From contig JAHDYR010000005.1 in assembly GCA_019828565.1 (NCBI GenBank), positions 992,001 to 1,056,000 on the forward strand: a DNA stretch of 64,000 nucleotides. The letters are read 5' to 3'. This document shows, piece after piece, positions 28,395-37,374 of this stretch. The number at the start of each line of letters is the position of its first letter. Position 1 is the first letter of the stretch. The notes under the pieces were generated by a model. That model ran no database searches and was not told the origin of the DNA. It saw nothing but the letters and a program-made list of their open reading frames with translations. This DNA comes from Carpediemonas membranifera. Taxonomy: Eukaryota > Fornicata. The translations under genes were made by a program, and so were the position numbers.

Positions 28395-28772
28395 GTTATC
28401 TGGCATTGCTATGGCGATGTTCCCCTTACAGCTAAATGTTTCGTCACAGGTCCGCGTCCGTCAACAGCGAAGATCGTCCTGAAAACTCGGGAAATCGGCA
28501 CAAACAGGGACTTCCGTGAGCAGGCCAACCCAGTCTGGCTCGCAGCTGGCCTGTGCCCCGGCCACGACGGCGGATTGACAACATCCCCACCGCATTCACG
28601 TCACACCCTCGGCTGGGTCGTTGGGGCTCATGGTGCCGGTGGTGGCAATTACAGAGGCTGCTGTGGCTCTCGGGCAGGTCTGCCCCGGGAAATCTACAGT
28701 GCTAACCCGGCAACAGCGTGCAGCTTTATGCTAAACCCGATCTAGTGCTGTAAAATGACCTCGCTGCATGCC
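28395..28772. other. Intergenic region
   Basis: No gene or repeat was recognised. It is the promoter side of the CBM20-GDPD gene and the 3' side of the next minus-strand gene. Confidence 0.4.
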
Positions 28773-29288
28773 TCACGCCACGAGGTCGAACGGCTCTGTG
28801 GTCGGGGCAGGCTGGGGAGTGGCCCTGGTGTCAACACTGGCCGCCGATTGACCCTGAACCAAGGCCTTGTGCCTCGTCAGGAGCAGGCGCCGCTTAGAGA
28901 GGACGCGCTCAACCTCGGCGTCTATAGCACTACTCAGCTCGGTGGCGTACGCCGTCTGCTGCTCAACCTCTGCCCGAAGCTGCCCGATGGCGGTACGGAG
29001 CTGCACTTCACTGACATTTTTGGGGTCTATGGGGTCTATTGGCTCATCAATCTCAGATATTTGGTCAGCTAGATGCTCTTCTATGGTCTCTGGAGCGCTT
29101 GACGCCTTCACTGCGTTTGCTTGCTGGATATTTTGACCAAATCCAGCCAGTAGAGCTCTAACCTTGTCCGCCTCGATCCCAGTGGCATCCACGTCCTGAT
29201 CTACATCGATGCTGTCCGTGTTGGCTGACATTCTTTCATCCTCATCGCTCGCCATCAAGTGGCTTCGCGTGGTCGGTACATTCGCCAT
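28773..29288 (-). CDS. Small acidic coiled-coil protein, unknown
   Basis: The 171-residue product is acidic in its first half (DEDERMSANTDSIDVDQD, EPIDPIDPKN) with a predicted helix-rich coiled coil at ~95-140 (LRTAIGQLRAEVEQQTAYA) that ends in basic VLSKRRLLLTRH. Size and shape resemble small dimeric adaptors such as BLOC/BORC subunits or kinetochore proteins, but no family can be named. It diverges from MLH1 with 227 bp between ATGs. Confidence 0.6.
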   Translation of the reverse strand: MANVPTTRSHLMASDEDERMSANTDSIDVDQDVDATGIEADKVRALLAGFGQNIQQANAVKASSAPETIEEHLADQISEIDEPIDPIDPKNVSEVQLRTAIGQLRAEVEQQTAYATELSSAIDAEVERVLSKRRLLLTRHKALVQGQSAASVDTRATPQPAPTTEPFDLVA

Positions 29289-29515
29289 TTATGTGTATAC
29301 ATGAGTGGCATAGGCGTCCGTCTGCCTGGCCAGTACCCCTGCCCATTGTCAATGGCAAGCAAAGACAAACATCGTCCATGCCGGCCCCAGCCCAGTGCTG
29401 GTTCGGGGACCCGGTGAGCATGGTTCGCATGAGACCAATGAGGTGTTCCCTGCTGTTACACCCGCCCTTGATCCTCGAGACGAGCCGCACTCTCGAGTCG
29501 GTCGAGTCGAGCGCC

Positions 29516-31267
29516 ATGATCGCCACCATCCGTCAGCTTCCTGAGGATGTTATCGCCAAGATTGCCGCCGGGGAGGTCATTCATCGTCCAGTTAATGCAA
29601 TCAAGGAGCTGATGGAGAATTCGCTGGATGCCGGCGCTACACGCATTGATGTTCGCCTAATGAATGGAGGAATGAAGCAACTAGAGATACAGGACAATGG
29701 AACGGGCATCAATTGTGAGGACCTGCCGATTCTTTGCCAGCGCTTCACCACATCGAAGCTATCCAAGTTCGAGGACCTCTTCGACATCCAGACCTTCGGG
29801 TTCCGCGGCGAGGCGCTCTCCTCGATCTCCACCGTGGCCAGGGTCGAGGTGGTGACCCGCACAGAGTCCATGGAGTACGCTGTCCGAGCCAAGTATCAGG
29901 ATGGCGAGCTGCTTGGTCCCCCCGAGCGGTGCGCGGGTAACAGAGGGACGACCATCATCGTAAGGGACCTGTTCTACAACCTGGACATCAGGCGACACGC
30001 GCTCGGGTCGACCACGGACGAATTCAACCGCATACTATCCGTGATGCAGAGGTATGCAGTTCACTACTGCTCGGCCGCTTTCTCCCTCCGCCGGCTGGAA
30101 AAGGGCGTGCCCGACCTCGTCGTCCCCTTGCAGGCTACACGGCAGCAGGCCATCGCCGCGTCCTGGGGCGCTAAAATGCTGACGAAGCTCACCCCCCTGT
30201 CACCAACAGTAACTCCGCAGGGGACGTTCGAGGGCGTCGCCTCGACCCTTGAGTACCATGGCGCCCGCCCCACCGTGATCACGTTCGTCAACGGGCGTCT
30301 AGTGGAGTTCCCGGCGCTGAAGTCGGCCATAGCCGGTGCCTATCGACACCACCTCCCCTCCAGGAAGCATCCCTGGGTCTTCGTCGCCCTCACGGTGCCC
30401 GCGGGCGATGTGGACGTCAATGTACACCCAACTAAGGAGCGTGTCTCGCTGGTGTCAGAAGCTGAACTGTGCGATGCCGTAGCTACCGCGCTCGACCGTA
30501 GTCTGCAGGTTGTCCGCGGTGTCGCGGGTGTTGGGACGAGTCAGAGGGCCGTGGAGGTCCGGGGGGTCCGCACGGAGGTCCCGGTCAGCAAGGGGGCGCC
30601 CGACGTCAAGCCCAGCCAACGGAGCAAGGTCCGCGTCACCTCGGACAACATGACGCTCGACACATGGGTCCGTGGCCAGGGATTGGGCAGGAAAGCAGAC
30701 CCCGTGCCCGCCGACAAGAGGGCTAGGACTGTCCAGGACCTCACCCTCGTCGGGTTCATCGACACTGGAGCGACTGCACTACTGCAGTCGGGAACCAGCC
30801 TGCTCATCGGCTCTGTGGCCGGCATGGTCGAGCAGGCGGTGACCTCCACCATCCGGGGCGGGTGGGGCAAGCGCTTCCGTCTCTCCAGCCCCATCCCCAT
30901 GGGCGACGTCCAGGAGGGAGTTCGGGCCTGCTGCGGTCGGCTTGGCGTGGGCATCGAGGGGGAGATGCTGGTGACTGTGCCCCAGATCAGCCGGCTGGTG
31001 GTCAATGAATGGGTCATATCTGTTCTGATACGGGAGATTCGGAGATACTCAGACAAACTTGGGCCGCACCCCGCAGACGACGCCGTGGTCGCCCAGATCA
31101 TCGGCTACGCCTGGGCGTCTCGGCTCCTGGGCCCCGCCGACCATGCCGACATGCGGGCCGAGTTCAACGGTGTGCTGCTCCCGTTCCTCCAGGCGGTCGT
31201 GGACCAGCCCGGGGCCCTGGTCGAACTGACAACTACGGAGCAGCTTTACAAGAGCTTCCTACGGTGA
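29516..31267 (+). CDS. MLH1: DNA mismatch repair protein MLH1, shortened
   Basis: From the ATG at 29516 there are 583 residues; codons upstream are not conserved. The GHKL ATPase is complete: IAAGEVIHRPVNAIKELMEN (Glu31 catalytic, Asn35 metal), IQDNGTGI, FTTSKL and GFRGEALSSIS, then VDVNVHPTKERV of the transducer. This pattern is MLH1 rather than PMS. After a ~90-residue linker the C-terminal dimerisation region (~415-583) is recognisable and ends LYKSFLR, corresponding to LYKVFERC in other MLH1 proteins, so the usual final Cys is absent. The family is normally 700-770 residues. MLH1 pairs with PMS1/PMS2 in the nucleus in mismatch repair and meiotic crossing-over. It is convergent with CNNM (57 bp). 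Confidence 0.9.
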   Translation: MIATIRQLPEDVIAKIAAGEVIHRPVNAIKELMENSLDAGATRIDVRLMNGGMKQLEIQDNGTGINCEDLPILCQRFTTSKLSKFEDLFDIQTFGFRGEALSSISTVARVEVVTRTESMEYAVRAKYQDGELLGPPERCAGNRGTTIIVRDLFYNLDIRRHALGSTTDEFNRILSVMQRYAVHYCSAAFSLRRLEKGVPDLVVPLQATRQQAIAASWGAKMLTKLTPLSPTVTPQGTFEGVASTLEYHGARPTVITFVNGRLVEFPALKSAIAGAYRHHLPSRKHPWVFVALTVPAGDVDVNVHPTKERVSLVSEAELCDAVATALDRSLQVVRGVAGVGTSQRAVEVRGVRTEVPVSKGAPDVKPSQRSKVRVTSDNMTLDTWVRGQGLGRKADPVPADKRARTVQDLTLVGFIDTGATALLQSGTSLLIGSVAGMVEQAVTSTIRGGWGKRFRLSSPIPMGDVQEGVRACCGRLGVGIEGEMLVTVPQISRLVVNEWVISVLIREIRRYSDKLGPHPADDAVVAQIIGYAWASRLLGPADHADMRAEFNGVLLPFLQAVVDQPGALVELTTTEQLYKSFLR

Positions 31268-31324
31268 GTGGCGTGCATGGCCACCACAGACACGCCCGAG
31301 TCCCTTTAAATGCCTATTTACCGG

Positions 31325-33028
31325 TTATTGGTCGCCCTCAACGTCGACGGCGACGTCTGTGTCCGCGATCGCGTCATCCACCATATCCCTGTAGCGGAGG
31401 TACGTGCTGCGTGTGAACGTCACATACTGCACAGCACCGTTCGTGCGGGCCGTGAAGGTCGGCTCGAACGTGCTCTCCGCGCCCTCGATCGCCTCCAGGC
31501 CGAGCACGTTCCAGGGCTTCAGTGCGGCGACAAAACCGTCGCGGCCGAAGCGGACATTGACCTCACCCTGCAGGACGATCGTGAAGTGGCAGTTGGGCTT
31601 CCCGAGCGTGTATAGCTCGACGTCGGCGGCGATGCTCTCGGGGTCGTCGGTCATCTCCGACAAATCCAGTCGGGCCACTGTCGTGTGGTTCTCGCTCAGC
31701 CGCTGGCACCCGGCGACCGTAAGCTTCTTCGTGTCGACCACCATGCCCGACCGCACGAACGACTCGAGCGGAGTGGCCGAGAACTGGTTGGGCCCGAAGA
31801 GGTCGGGGTACGTGTCGCGGAGGAAGGCCGCAGTCGCCTTCGCCTGGGCATGAGTCAGGTTGAAGTCGGAGCGGCGGTGGGCGAAGGCTAGCTGGCGCAG
31901 GTCCTCGTGGCGTGTCCGCTCGATGGCGTTGTAGTGGACCATGCCCATGTCGTCGAGCTCGACCTTGTCCGTCTCGTCGGCGATCTCCGTGTTCAGCAGG
32001 GCTTCGATGACATCCTCCATCGTCACGATGCCACGCAGCACGTACTGCGGATCTGCATCGCCGTCAGGGTCGACGACGACGTCCTTGACGACGGCGATGT
32101 GGGCCTGGCCGGACTTGAACGTGTTCATCAGCTCTGTGAGGCGCTCGTCGCTGTGCGTCTCGATCGGGGTACGGCCGATGATGCCCATGAGGTTGCGGAG
32201 GGGGATGGCGTGCTCTGGCGACAGGATGATGAGGTCCTTGACGACAATGATGCCCACGATGTTCGTCCGGGCGCCGCTGTACACGGGGATGCGGCTGTGG
32301 CCCGTCTCCATCAGCTGGCACATGGTGCGGGTGTCGAGGACGGAGTCGATGCTCATCATAAAGACGTCCTTGAGCTGGGTCATCACCATAGACACCGTCT
32401 TCGCCTGGAAGTCGATCGCCGAGGACAGCATCTTGACCTCGGGCGCGGTGAAGTCCGACGTCTTGCTGGGGAGGGTGGAGTGGTAGTCGAGGAGCTGCTT
32501 CAGCTCGGACCGGGAGTACACGGTCCCGATCTCCTCGCCCAGGAGGAAGTTCAGACAGAGGGCCAGGGGTAGCGTGATGGGCAAGAGACATATGAGGCAG
32601 ATCCACACAGCGGGGGTGGCTACGGCGCCCACGTAGAGGCCGTATCGGTTGCATATAGCCTGAGGAATGATCTCACCAAAGAGCGTGATCAGGGCGGTGG
32701 CAATGAGGGTGCCGATGCCGTCACCGAAGAGTCTCGCGCTGATGACAGCAAGGACGGCGTTGACGAGGACGTTGGAGAGGAGGAGGGTGCAGAGCAGGAG
32801 GTTGCCCCGCTTCCGGAGCGGGAGGACAACCTTGGCGGCCTTCTTCTGCTTACTACCGCCGGCGTCAATCAAGACCTTCAAAGAGACAGTATCAAGGCCA
32901 AGGAGGCCGAGATTGAGGCCACTAAACAACCCGGAACAAAACAGCAGGAAAACGAAGAGAAACGTTTGGAGGGCGTAATACCCGACTATACTCCCCCAGT
33001 CCTTGGCTGTGTTGATTATATCGTCCAT
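31325..33028 (-). CDS. CNNM/CorC-type transporter (DUF21-CBS-cNMP-like)
   Basis: The 567 residues begin with the DUF21 membrane domain (~15-190) carrying SGLFSGLNLGLLGLD and LITLFGEIIPQAICNRYGL, followed by a CBS pair (~210-360; MVMTQLKDVFMM, SRIPVYSGARTNIVGIIVVKD, LRGIVTMEDVIEALL) and a C-terminal cyclic-nucleotide-binding-like fold (~400-550). This is the domain order of eukaryotic CNNM (ACDP) proteins, which mediate Mg2+ export or Mg2+ sensing at the plasma membrane. The ATG at 33028 gives the expected short cytosolic or lumenal lead before the first membrane segment; codons upstream are not protein-like. Confidence 0.9.
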   Translation of the reverse strand: MDDIINTAKDWGSIVGYYALQTFLFVFLLFCSGLFSGLNLGLLGLDTVSLKVLIDAGGSKQKKAAKVVLPLRKRGNLLLCTLLLSNVLVNAVLAVISARLFGDGIGTLIATALITLFGEIIPQAICNRYGLYVGAVATPAVWICLICLLPITLPLALCLNFLLGEEIGTVYSRSELKQLLDYHSTLPSKTSDFTAPEVKMLSSAIDFQAKTVSMVMTQLKDVFMMSIDSVLDTRTMCQLMETGHSRIPVYSGARTNIVGIIVVKDLIILSPEHAIPLRNLMGIIGRTPIETHSDERLTELMNTFKSGQAHIAVVKDVVVDPDGDADPQYVLRGIVTMEDVIEALLNTEIADETDKVELDDMGMVHYNAIERTRHEDLRQLAFAHRRSDFNLTHAQAKATAAFLRDTYPDLFGPNQFSATPLESFVRSGMVVDTKKLTVAGCQRLSENHTTVARLDLSEMTDDPESIAADVELYTLGKPNCHFTIVLQGEVNVRFGRDGFVAALKPWNVLGLEAIEGAESTFEPTFTARTNGAVQYVTFTRSTYLRYRDMVDDAIADTDVAVDVEGDQ

Positions 33029-33332
33029 GCAGTGGTGTTGTGTTCGATGACGAAGGGTATCCTGCGATAATCGGACCAGCTTTGACCGCATCGACTTTGG
33101 CGAAGCTGATTCATCGAGACGAGACCAAGGGTCAGGGTGATGGTTGTAAACTGGCGGTGTGATATCACATACTACACATAACCCCTTGCCATTAAATACG
33201 TAAAGACGCACGCCTATCACGACCAACGCTGAATGAAATATGCATGCATGCGACCTCTCATGCCTGCCAACCTGCCATGACCATTCTGTCGCCCTTCCTC
33301 AACCCTTTAATAATCTCACTCATGCGTGCTCC

Positions 33333-34562
33333 CTACTCGGCGGCCTCGGTGTGCTTCGACTCGTAGTGCTCCAGCGCCTTGCGGCCGAGCTCAAGGCCCG
33401 CCTGATAGCACTTCTCGACGTCCTCGGGGGTGGGCCGGAACTTGCTCTTGATCGTCTCGGTCACGACGTTGGCTTTCATGGCCTCGAGCATTTTGTTGAG
33501 TTCATCTACACCCTTACCGTTCCATCCGTGGGACCCGAAGGACATGACGGGCTTGTCGGCGGGGTCCAGGAGGCCCTTGAGGTAGGTCATGGCCGCGCCG
33601 ACGGTGGGCATCATGTTCTCGTTGAGAGTGGCACTGCCAATCGCCCAGCCCGCGGCATCCAGGATCTCGTCGGCGACCTTGGTGAGGTCGTTCTCTCTCA
33701 GGCGGAGGAGCTTGACCTCGCAGCCGGCGTCGGCGGCGCCTCTGTAGATCTCGCGGGCCATGCGCTCGGTCGAGTCATACATCGTGTCGTAGAGGATGAC
33801 GACCTTCTTCTCGGGCCGGAGGTGGGTCCAATCGTCGTACTTGGCGAGGACGTCGGGGATGCGGTCGGTCAGGATGAGGCCGTGGGCAGGGGCGACGACC
33901 TTGATGGGGAGGCCGGCCACCTTCTTGACGGCGCGCTGGATGGTCTTGCCGAAGAGCATGAGGATGTTGGCGTAGTACTCCTTCATCTGGCGGAGGAGCA
34001 GAGGCCACTCGTAGTCGGTGTCGAACCTCTTGGACGACGCAAAGTGCTGGCCAAAGGAGTCCATGGAGAAGAGGATCTCGTCCTCAACGAGGTAGGAGTA
34101 CATGCTCTCGGGCCAGTGGACCATGGGGCTCGTGATGAACTTCAGCGTCCGGTCTCCGAGGGAGAGCTCGTCCTGGTCACGGACCACCTGCCACTGCCAC
34201 TCGGCGGTGTCGTTCATCATGCCGAGCATCTTCTTGCACAGGTTGTTGGTGACGACCTTGGCGTTGGGACACAGCTTGACGAGGTCCTTGATGGAGCCAC
34301 TGTGGTCGGGCTCGGCGTGGTTGCAGACGATGTAGTCCACCTTAGCAGGGTCCACAACCTGCTTCACCTTATCCATAAGCTCGGAGGAGAAAGGGGCCTT
34401 CACGGAATCGATCACAGCGACCTTCTCAGAGCCCTCAACGATATAAGCGTTGTAGGACGAGCCAAGAGAGGTCTTGTAGCCGTGGAAATTACGGACATTC
34501 CAATCAACGGCGCCAACCCACGTGACGGGGGCATTAGGAATCTTCTGAAGAAGTTCGGGCAT
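33333..34562 (-). CDS. Class A flavodiiron protein (oxygen reductase)
   Basis: The 409 residues make a metallo-beta-lactamase domain plus flavodoxin domain with no extra modules. Diiron ligands are all present: His82, Glu84, Asp86 (NHAEPDH), His149 (MVHWPES), Asp168 (MDSFGQH) and His227 (PAHG). The FMN-binding flavodoxin half runs ~255-400 (LYDTMYDSTERMA, SFGSHGWNGKG). Such FprA-like enzymes reduce O2 to water with electrons from a redox partner, protecting oxygen-sensitive metabolism; they occur in Giardia, Trichomonas, Entamoeba and anaerobic bacteria, and eukaryotic copies are thought to be laterally acquired. No targeting peptide is evident. Confidence 0.94.
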   Translation of the reverse strand: MPELLQKIPNAPVTWVGAVDWNVRNFHGYKTSLGSSYNAYIVEGSEKVAVIDSVKAPFSSELMDKVKQVVDPAKVDYIVCNHAEPDHSGSIKDLVKLCPNAKVVTNNLCKKMLGMMNDTAEWQWQVVRDQDELSLGDRTLKFITSPMVHWPESMYSYLVEDEILFSMDSFGQHFASSKRFDTDYEWPLLLRQMKEYYANILMLFGKTIQRAVKKVAGLPIKVVAPAHGLILTDRIPDVLAKYDDWTHLRPEKKVVILYDTMYDSTERMAREIYRGAADAGCEVKLLRLRENDLTKVADEILDAAGWAIGSATLNENMMPTVGAAMTYLKGLLDPADKPVMSFGSHGWNGKGVDELNKMLEAMKANVVTETIKSKFRPTPEDVEKCYQAGLELGRKALEHYESKHTEAAE

Positions 34563-35121
34563 CAGTTCTGTCTAACCTGATCTCTTGCTGAAAAAAAAAT
34601 GAGGGCAGTGCCAGCAGACCTCGAAGGGCTCCGGGGCATCCTGCGGCTGTGTACGTGCGGTGGCAGGGTTGTTTGGCGTCTTGAAGATGCATGGCATAAT
34701 CAAGGGTCCATAACAGGTCTGTGGAGGTCGCCGCGATACGGTGAATCGAGCGTCCAGGGCAGTGGAATGGTCAATGGTGCCCTGTGTTGGCAAATTGGCA
34801 GGGCAATGTGGCGTTCAAACGCATTTCAGCACTTCGATATGTCGCGAATCAAGGGCATCTGTTGAGGACCCCAGATCACGCGCAATCACCGTTCATCATC
34901 GCCCCACGCATGATAATGCCATGAATGCAGCTCTCGTGATCATGCAACAGCAATCAGTAAGTAAACATCAAGAAGCACCGCAATGTTCAGCATTTCGTCC
35001 AAAAGTTGAGACCATGGCAGCAGTCATAGTAGTAGTCGGGCGGGCCTGGATGAAGGCAGCTGCCCATCCACAGCAAGGCGCCGCCGCCACGCCCAAATCC
35101 AATTTATCAGAGCAACCCCGC
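34563..35121. other. Intergenic region
   Basis: Upstream of the flavodiiron ATG the minus strand has an eight-T tract followed by CAGCAAG, reminiscent of an acceptor, but no upstream exon is evident. Nothing else is recognised. Confidence 0.35.
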
Positions 35122-35655
35122 TCACGCGTCCGTCTCGCTCGGCGGGTACGACGTCGGGAGGCTGGTGGGCCTGCTCGTGATGTCCTCGCCGAGGTCGCAC
35201 TTGTTCCGCCAGAACATTTGGTACATCCGCCGATCGTCCCTGGCCTCGGGCCGCATGCCAAACAAGATCTCCTTGGCGATCCTGGAGTGGGCCTGTTCGA
35301 GCGGTGTCTGGATGGCATTGGGGTCGGGGGCCTCAACGCGAGGAGCTCTGTTGCGGACGATTTGGAACCACTTGCTGACTCGGCACTCGTCCATCTCTAG
35401 GTACTTTGCCACGTTGTGGAGCTGGCCGCGATCCGGATAAGGGTTCTCCCTGTAGACACAGCAAAGCATAGCCGAATCAAATGCGGAGAAGGAGTGCATG
35501 CGCGTCATATAATTGGGGAACGACCGATCGAACAGAGAGTGGATTAAATCGTCGGACTTCGGCCATGGATTGGTCCGTATTGGTGTGCTTCCTGATGTCT
35601 CGCTATGTTGTTCGCTCTCTGCGATCTTTCTTTCATTTTCGCTTGAATCAGCCAT
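35122..35655 (-). CDS. Divergent homeodomain protein
   Basis: The 177-residue product (ATG at 35655) has a homeodomain at about residues 53-106: FDSAMLCCVYRENPYPD, then LHNVAKYLEMDECRVSKWFQ followed by IVRNR. The NPYPD loop and the WF..R recognition helix fit the family, and NPYP resembles TALE-class proteins. The helix reads WFQIVRNR, so Ile stands where nearly all homeodomains have Asn51, while Arg53 is kept. The rest is Ser/Glu-rich and without domains. It is presumably a nuclear DNA-binding protein with altered specificity; homeodomains are few in metamonads. Confidence 0.7.
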   Translation of the reverse strand: MADSSENERKIAESEQHSETSGSTPIRTNPWPKSDDLIHSLFDRSFPNYMTRMHSFSAFDSAMLCCVYRENPYPDRGQLHNVAKYLEMDECRVSKWFQIVRNRAPRVEAPDPNAIQTPLEQAHSRIAKEILFGMRPEARDDRRMYQMFWRNKCDLGEDITSRPTSLPTSYPPSETDA

Positions 35656-36070
35656 TTTGCCTCTCGATTTCCCCGCAACTATTATGACTGAATCGAACTC
35701 CGGGCCATCAAAGTCGTTCGTGGTGACATGGGGGCAATCAACCTTTCTGGTGCGGCTCATTAAGCCATGCGGGTTGACACTCAACTGTATCGGACAGAAA
35801 ACTTGGGCAAAAGAGCAGCAGGGTCCCGGGTCGGTCCTTCATCCGCACTCGCCCTGCCTGAAAAATCGACTCAAGGGTGAGTTATGGCAAAACTCACGTT
35901 CGTCAATGGTACGAGCTTCCTCGGTAGCCCGCAACAGAAAGGGCAGGACAGTCGGCACAAATGGCTCTAGTGCACCTCCATCACGAAATCAGCGCTCAAA
36001 CCTGCCAGAGCTCCTCATACAAAGCAAATCGGGGCATACAAACCGCTCTGAGGGGATTAGAGGCCGTCGA
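35656..36070. other. Intergenic region
   Basis: Both strands lack a convincing gene. Frames continuous with the following ORF run through here but read as low-complexity noise. Confidence 0.4.
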
Positions 36071-36544
36071 ATGTCCAAAACGCGCGACGCCGCCTCCAAT
36101 GGAATCACGAATGGAATATCAAGTTGCAGAGACCGCACATCTCAGCAGAGGCAACGCCCCGACGCCCTCGTGCCCCCACGAAATCCCGAGACCGGTGACC
36201 CATTCTACGGAGTGTTTGCTCAGTTCCCCTTCCAGCAGGCAGACGTGTTCTCTTACCCGAAACCTGAGCACAAGATGCACACGGCGCTACAGCTCATCAG
36301 CCAGCTGCCCTCCCGGTCGCGCCCCAAGAGCACCGTGCATGAGCTCAAGGTCGGCACACCGGGCTGCCCCGTGGAGCTTGTATCCCACCCGGTGTGGACG
36401 GTGACGAACTCCGATATGGGACGGGAGTGTCGGATGCGGAGCATAGAGGTGCTGACACGGCTCGACACAGCTGACAGGATGGGCGGGCAGTGCTCTGATA
36501 CGGATACTACCACTAGCGACGCCGACACAACCGACTCTGGCTAG
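36071..36544 (+). CDS. Hypothetical 157-residue protein
   Basis: From the ATG at 36071 the frame gives a short basic lead, then NPETGDPFYGVFAQFPFQQA, KMHTALQLISQLPSRSRP, CPVELVSHPVWTVTNSD and an acidic Asp/Thr-rich tail. No domain is recognised. GC3 and codon use rise at about 36150, supporting coding there. Confidence 0.5.
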   Translation: MSKTRDAASNGITNGISSCRDRTSQQRQRPDALVPPRNPETGDPFYGVFAQFPFQQADVFSYPKPEHKMHTALQLISQLPSRSRPKSTVHELKVGTPGCPVELVSHPVWTVTNSDMGRECRMRSIEVLTRLDTADRMGGQCSDTDTTTSDADTTDSG

Positions 36545-36696
36545 AGGGCCAGCTTATCTTATTGTTAAATGGCAGCCTGTACTAAGGCGGGCGGGTCCGA
36601 TGATCATGCCTGATGGTCCCTCCCACATGCGCCTGATGCTACTACTGTGATGCTCGCCTCTAGGGCAGGATAAGGTTGGTTATCCGCTGTGAGCGA

Positions 36697-37308
36697 ATGT
36701 CCTTGGCTGATCAGCTGTATGTGGCGATAGAGCGGCGATCTCGAGACAGGAAATACGACTACATCTACCATGGACGGGACGTACGGGTAACAACGCTTCC
36801 CTTCGAGCGGATGCCGTTGCCAACCAACCGCACCCGCTTCCCCGTGGGATTCTCGCAGAAGATCGGACAAGAAGACGACGCTAACAAGATTCTTATCCCC
36901 CGCAAGGTCCCAGAAACCGAGTTCGTCGGTGTGGAGGACCGTCGCGCCCGCCACCAGCTCCGCTCCTTTTCCAACGTCAACGGCGTCCTCGGCGTCAATA
37001 CAGGCCGGGACAAGATCGTCTGCCGCTTCTACATGATGGGCAAGTGCCGTATGGGCGAGCGCTGCCCCTTCTACCACCCGCCCAAGGTCGAAAAGAAGAA
37101 GGAGATCTGCAAGTTCTTCCTCGGCGGCCGGTGCCAGAAGGGCGACGCGTGCCCCTTCTCCCACGACCTCAAGAGCGTCCCCTGTCGCCACTTCTTCATT
37201 GGTGGGACATGCCAGTACGGTGACGCAGCCTGCCGCTTCTCCCACGGCCCCTTGACTGACGACATGCGCGCCCAGCTCGAGGTCATGAAGGCCTCGCATA
37301 AGGGGTGA
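36697..37308 (+). CDS. Three-CCCH zinc finger RNA-binding protein
   Basis: The 203 residues (ATG at 36697) end in three adjacent CCCH fingers at about 110-190: CRFYMMGKCRMGERCPFYH, CKFFLGGRCQKGDACPFSH (both Cx7Cx5Cx3H) and CRHFFIGGTCQYGDAACRFSH, split as Cx8Cx6Cx3H. The N-terminal ~100 residues are basic and unfamiliar. Closely packed fingers of this type bind single-stranded RNA in 3'-end processing (CPSF30-like) or mRNA decay; which of these cannot be told. It is convergent with the helicase gene, 66 bp between stops. Confidence 0.8.
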   Translation: MSLADQLYVAIERRSRDRKYDYIYHGRDVRVTTLPFERMPLPTNRTRFPVGFSQKIGQEDDANKILIPRKVPETEFVGVEDRRARHQLRSFSNVNGVLGVNTGRDKIVCRFYMMGKCRMGERCPFYHPPKVEKKKEICKFFLGGRCQKGDACPFSHDLKSVPCRHFFIGGTCQYGDAACRFSHGPLTDDMRAQLEVMKASHKG

Positions 37309-37374
37309 CGTGTTCTGGCGATATACTGTTTACTGCGAGATAAATAAGCGCATGTATCAACCGCAATTTTATAA

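Noticed and set aside
33240-34580. Long open frame antisense to the flavodiiron gene (446 codons)
   Set aside because: It mirrors the GC-rich codon pattern of the real gene, gives Leu/Gly/Asp/Val-rich low-information protein, and has no domain.
34563-34620. Spliced-leader acceptor or intron upstream of the flavodiiron gene
   Set aside because: A T-run followed by CAG is present, but the donor GTTTGT and the CTYAYRCAG-type acceptor of this genome are absent.
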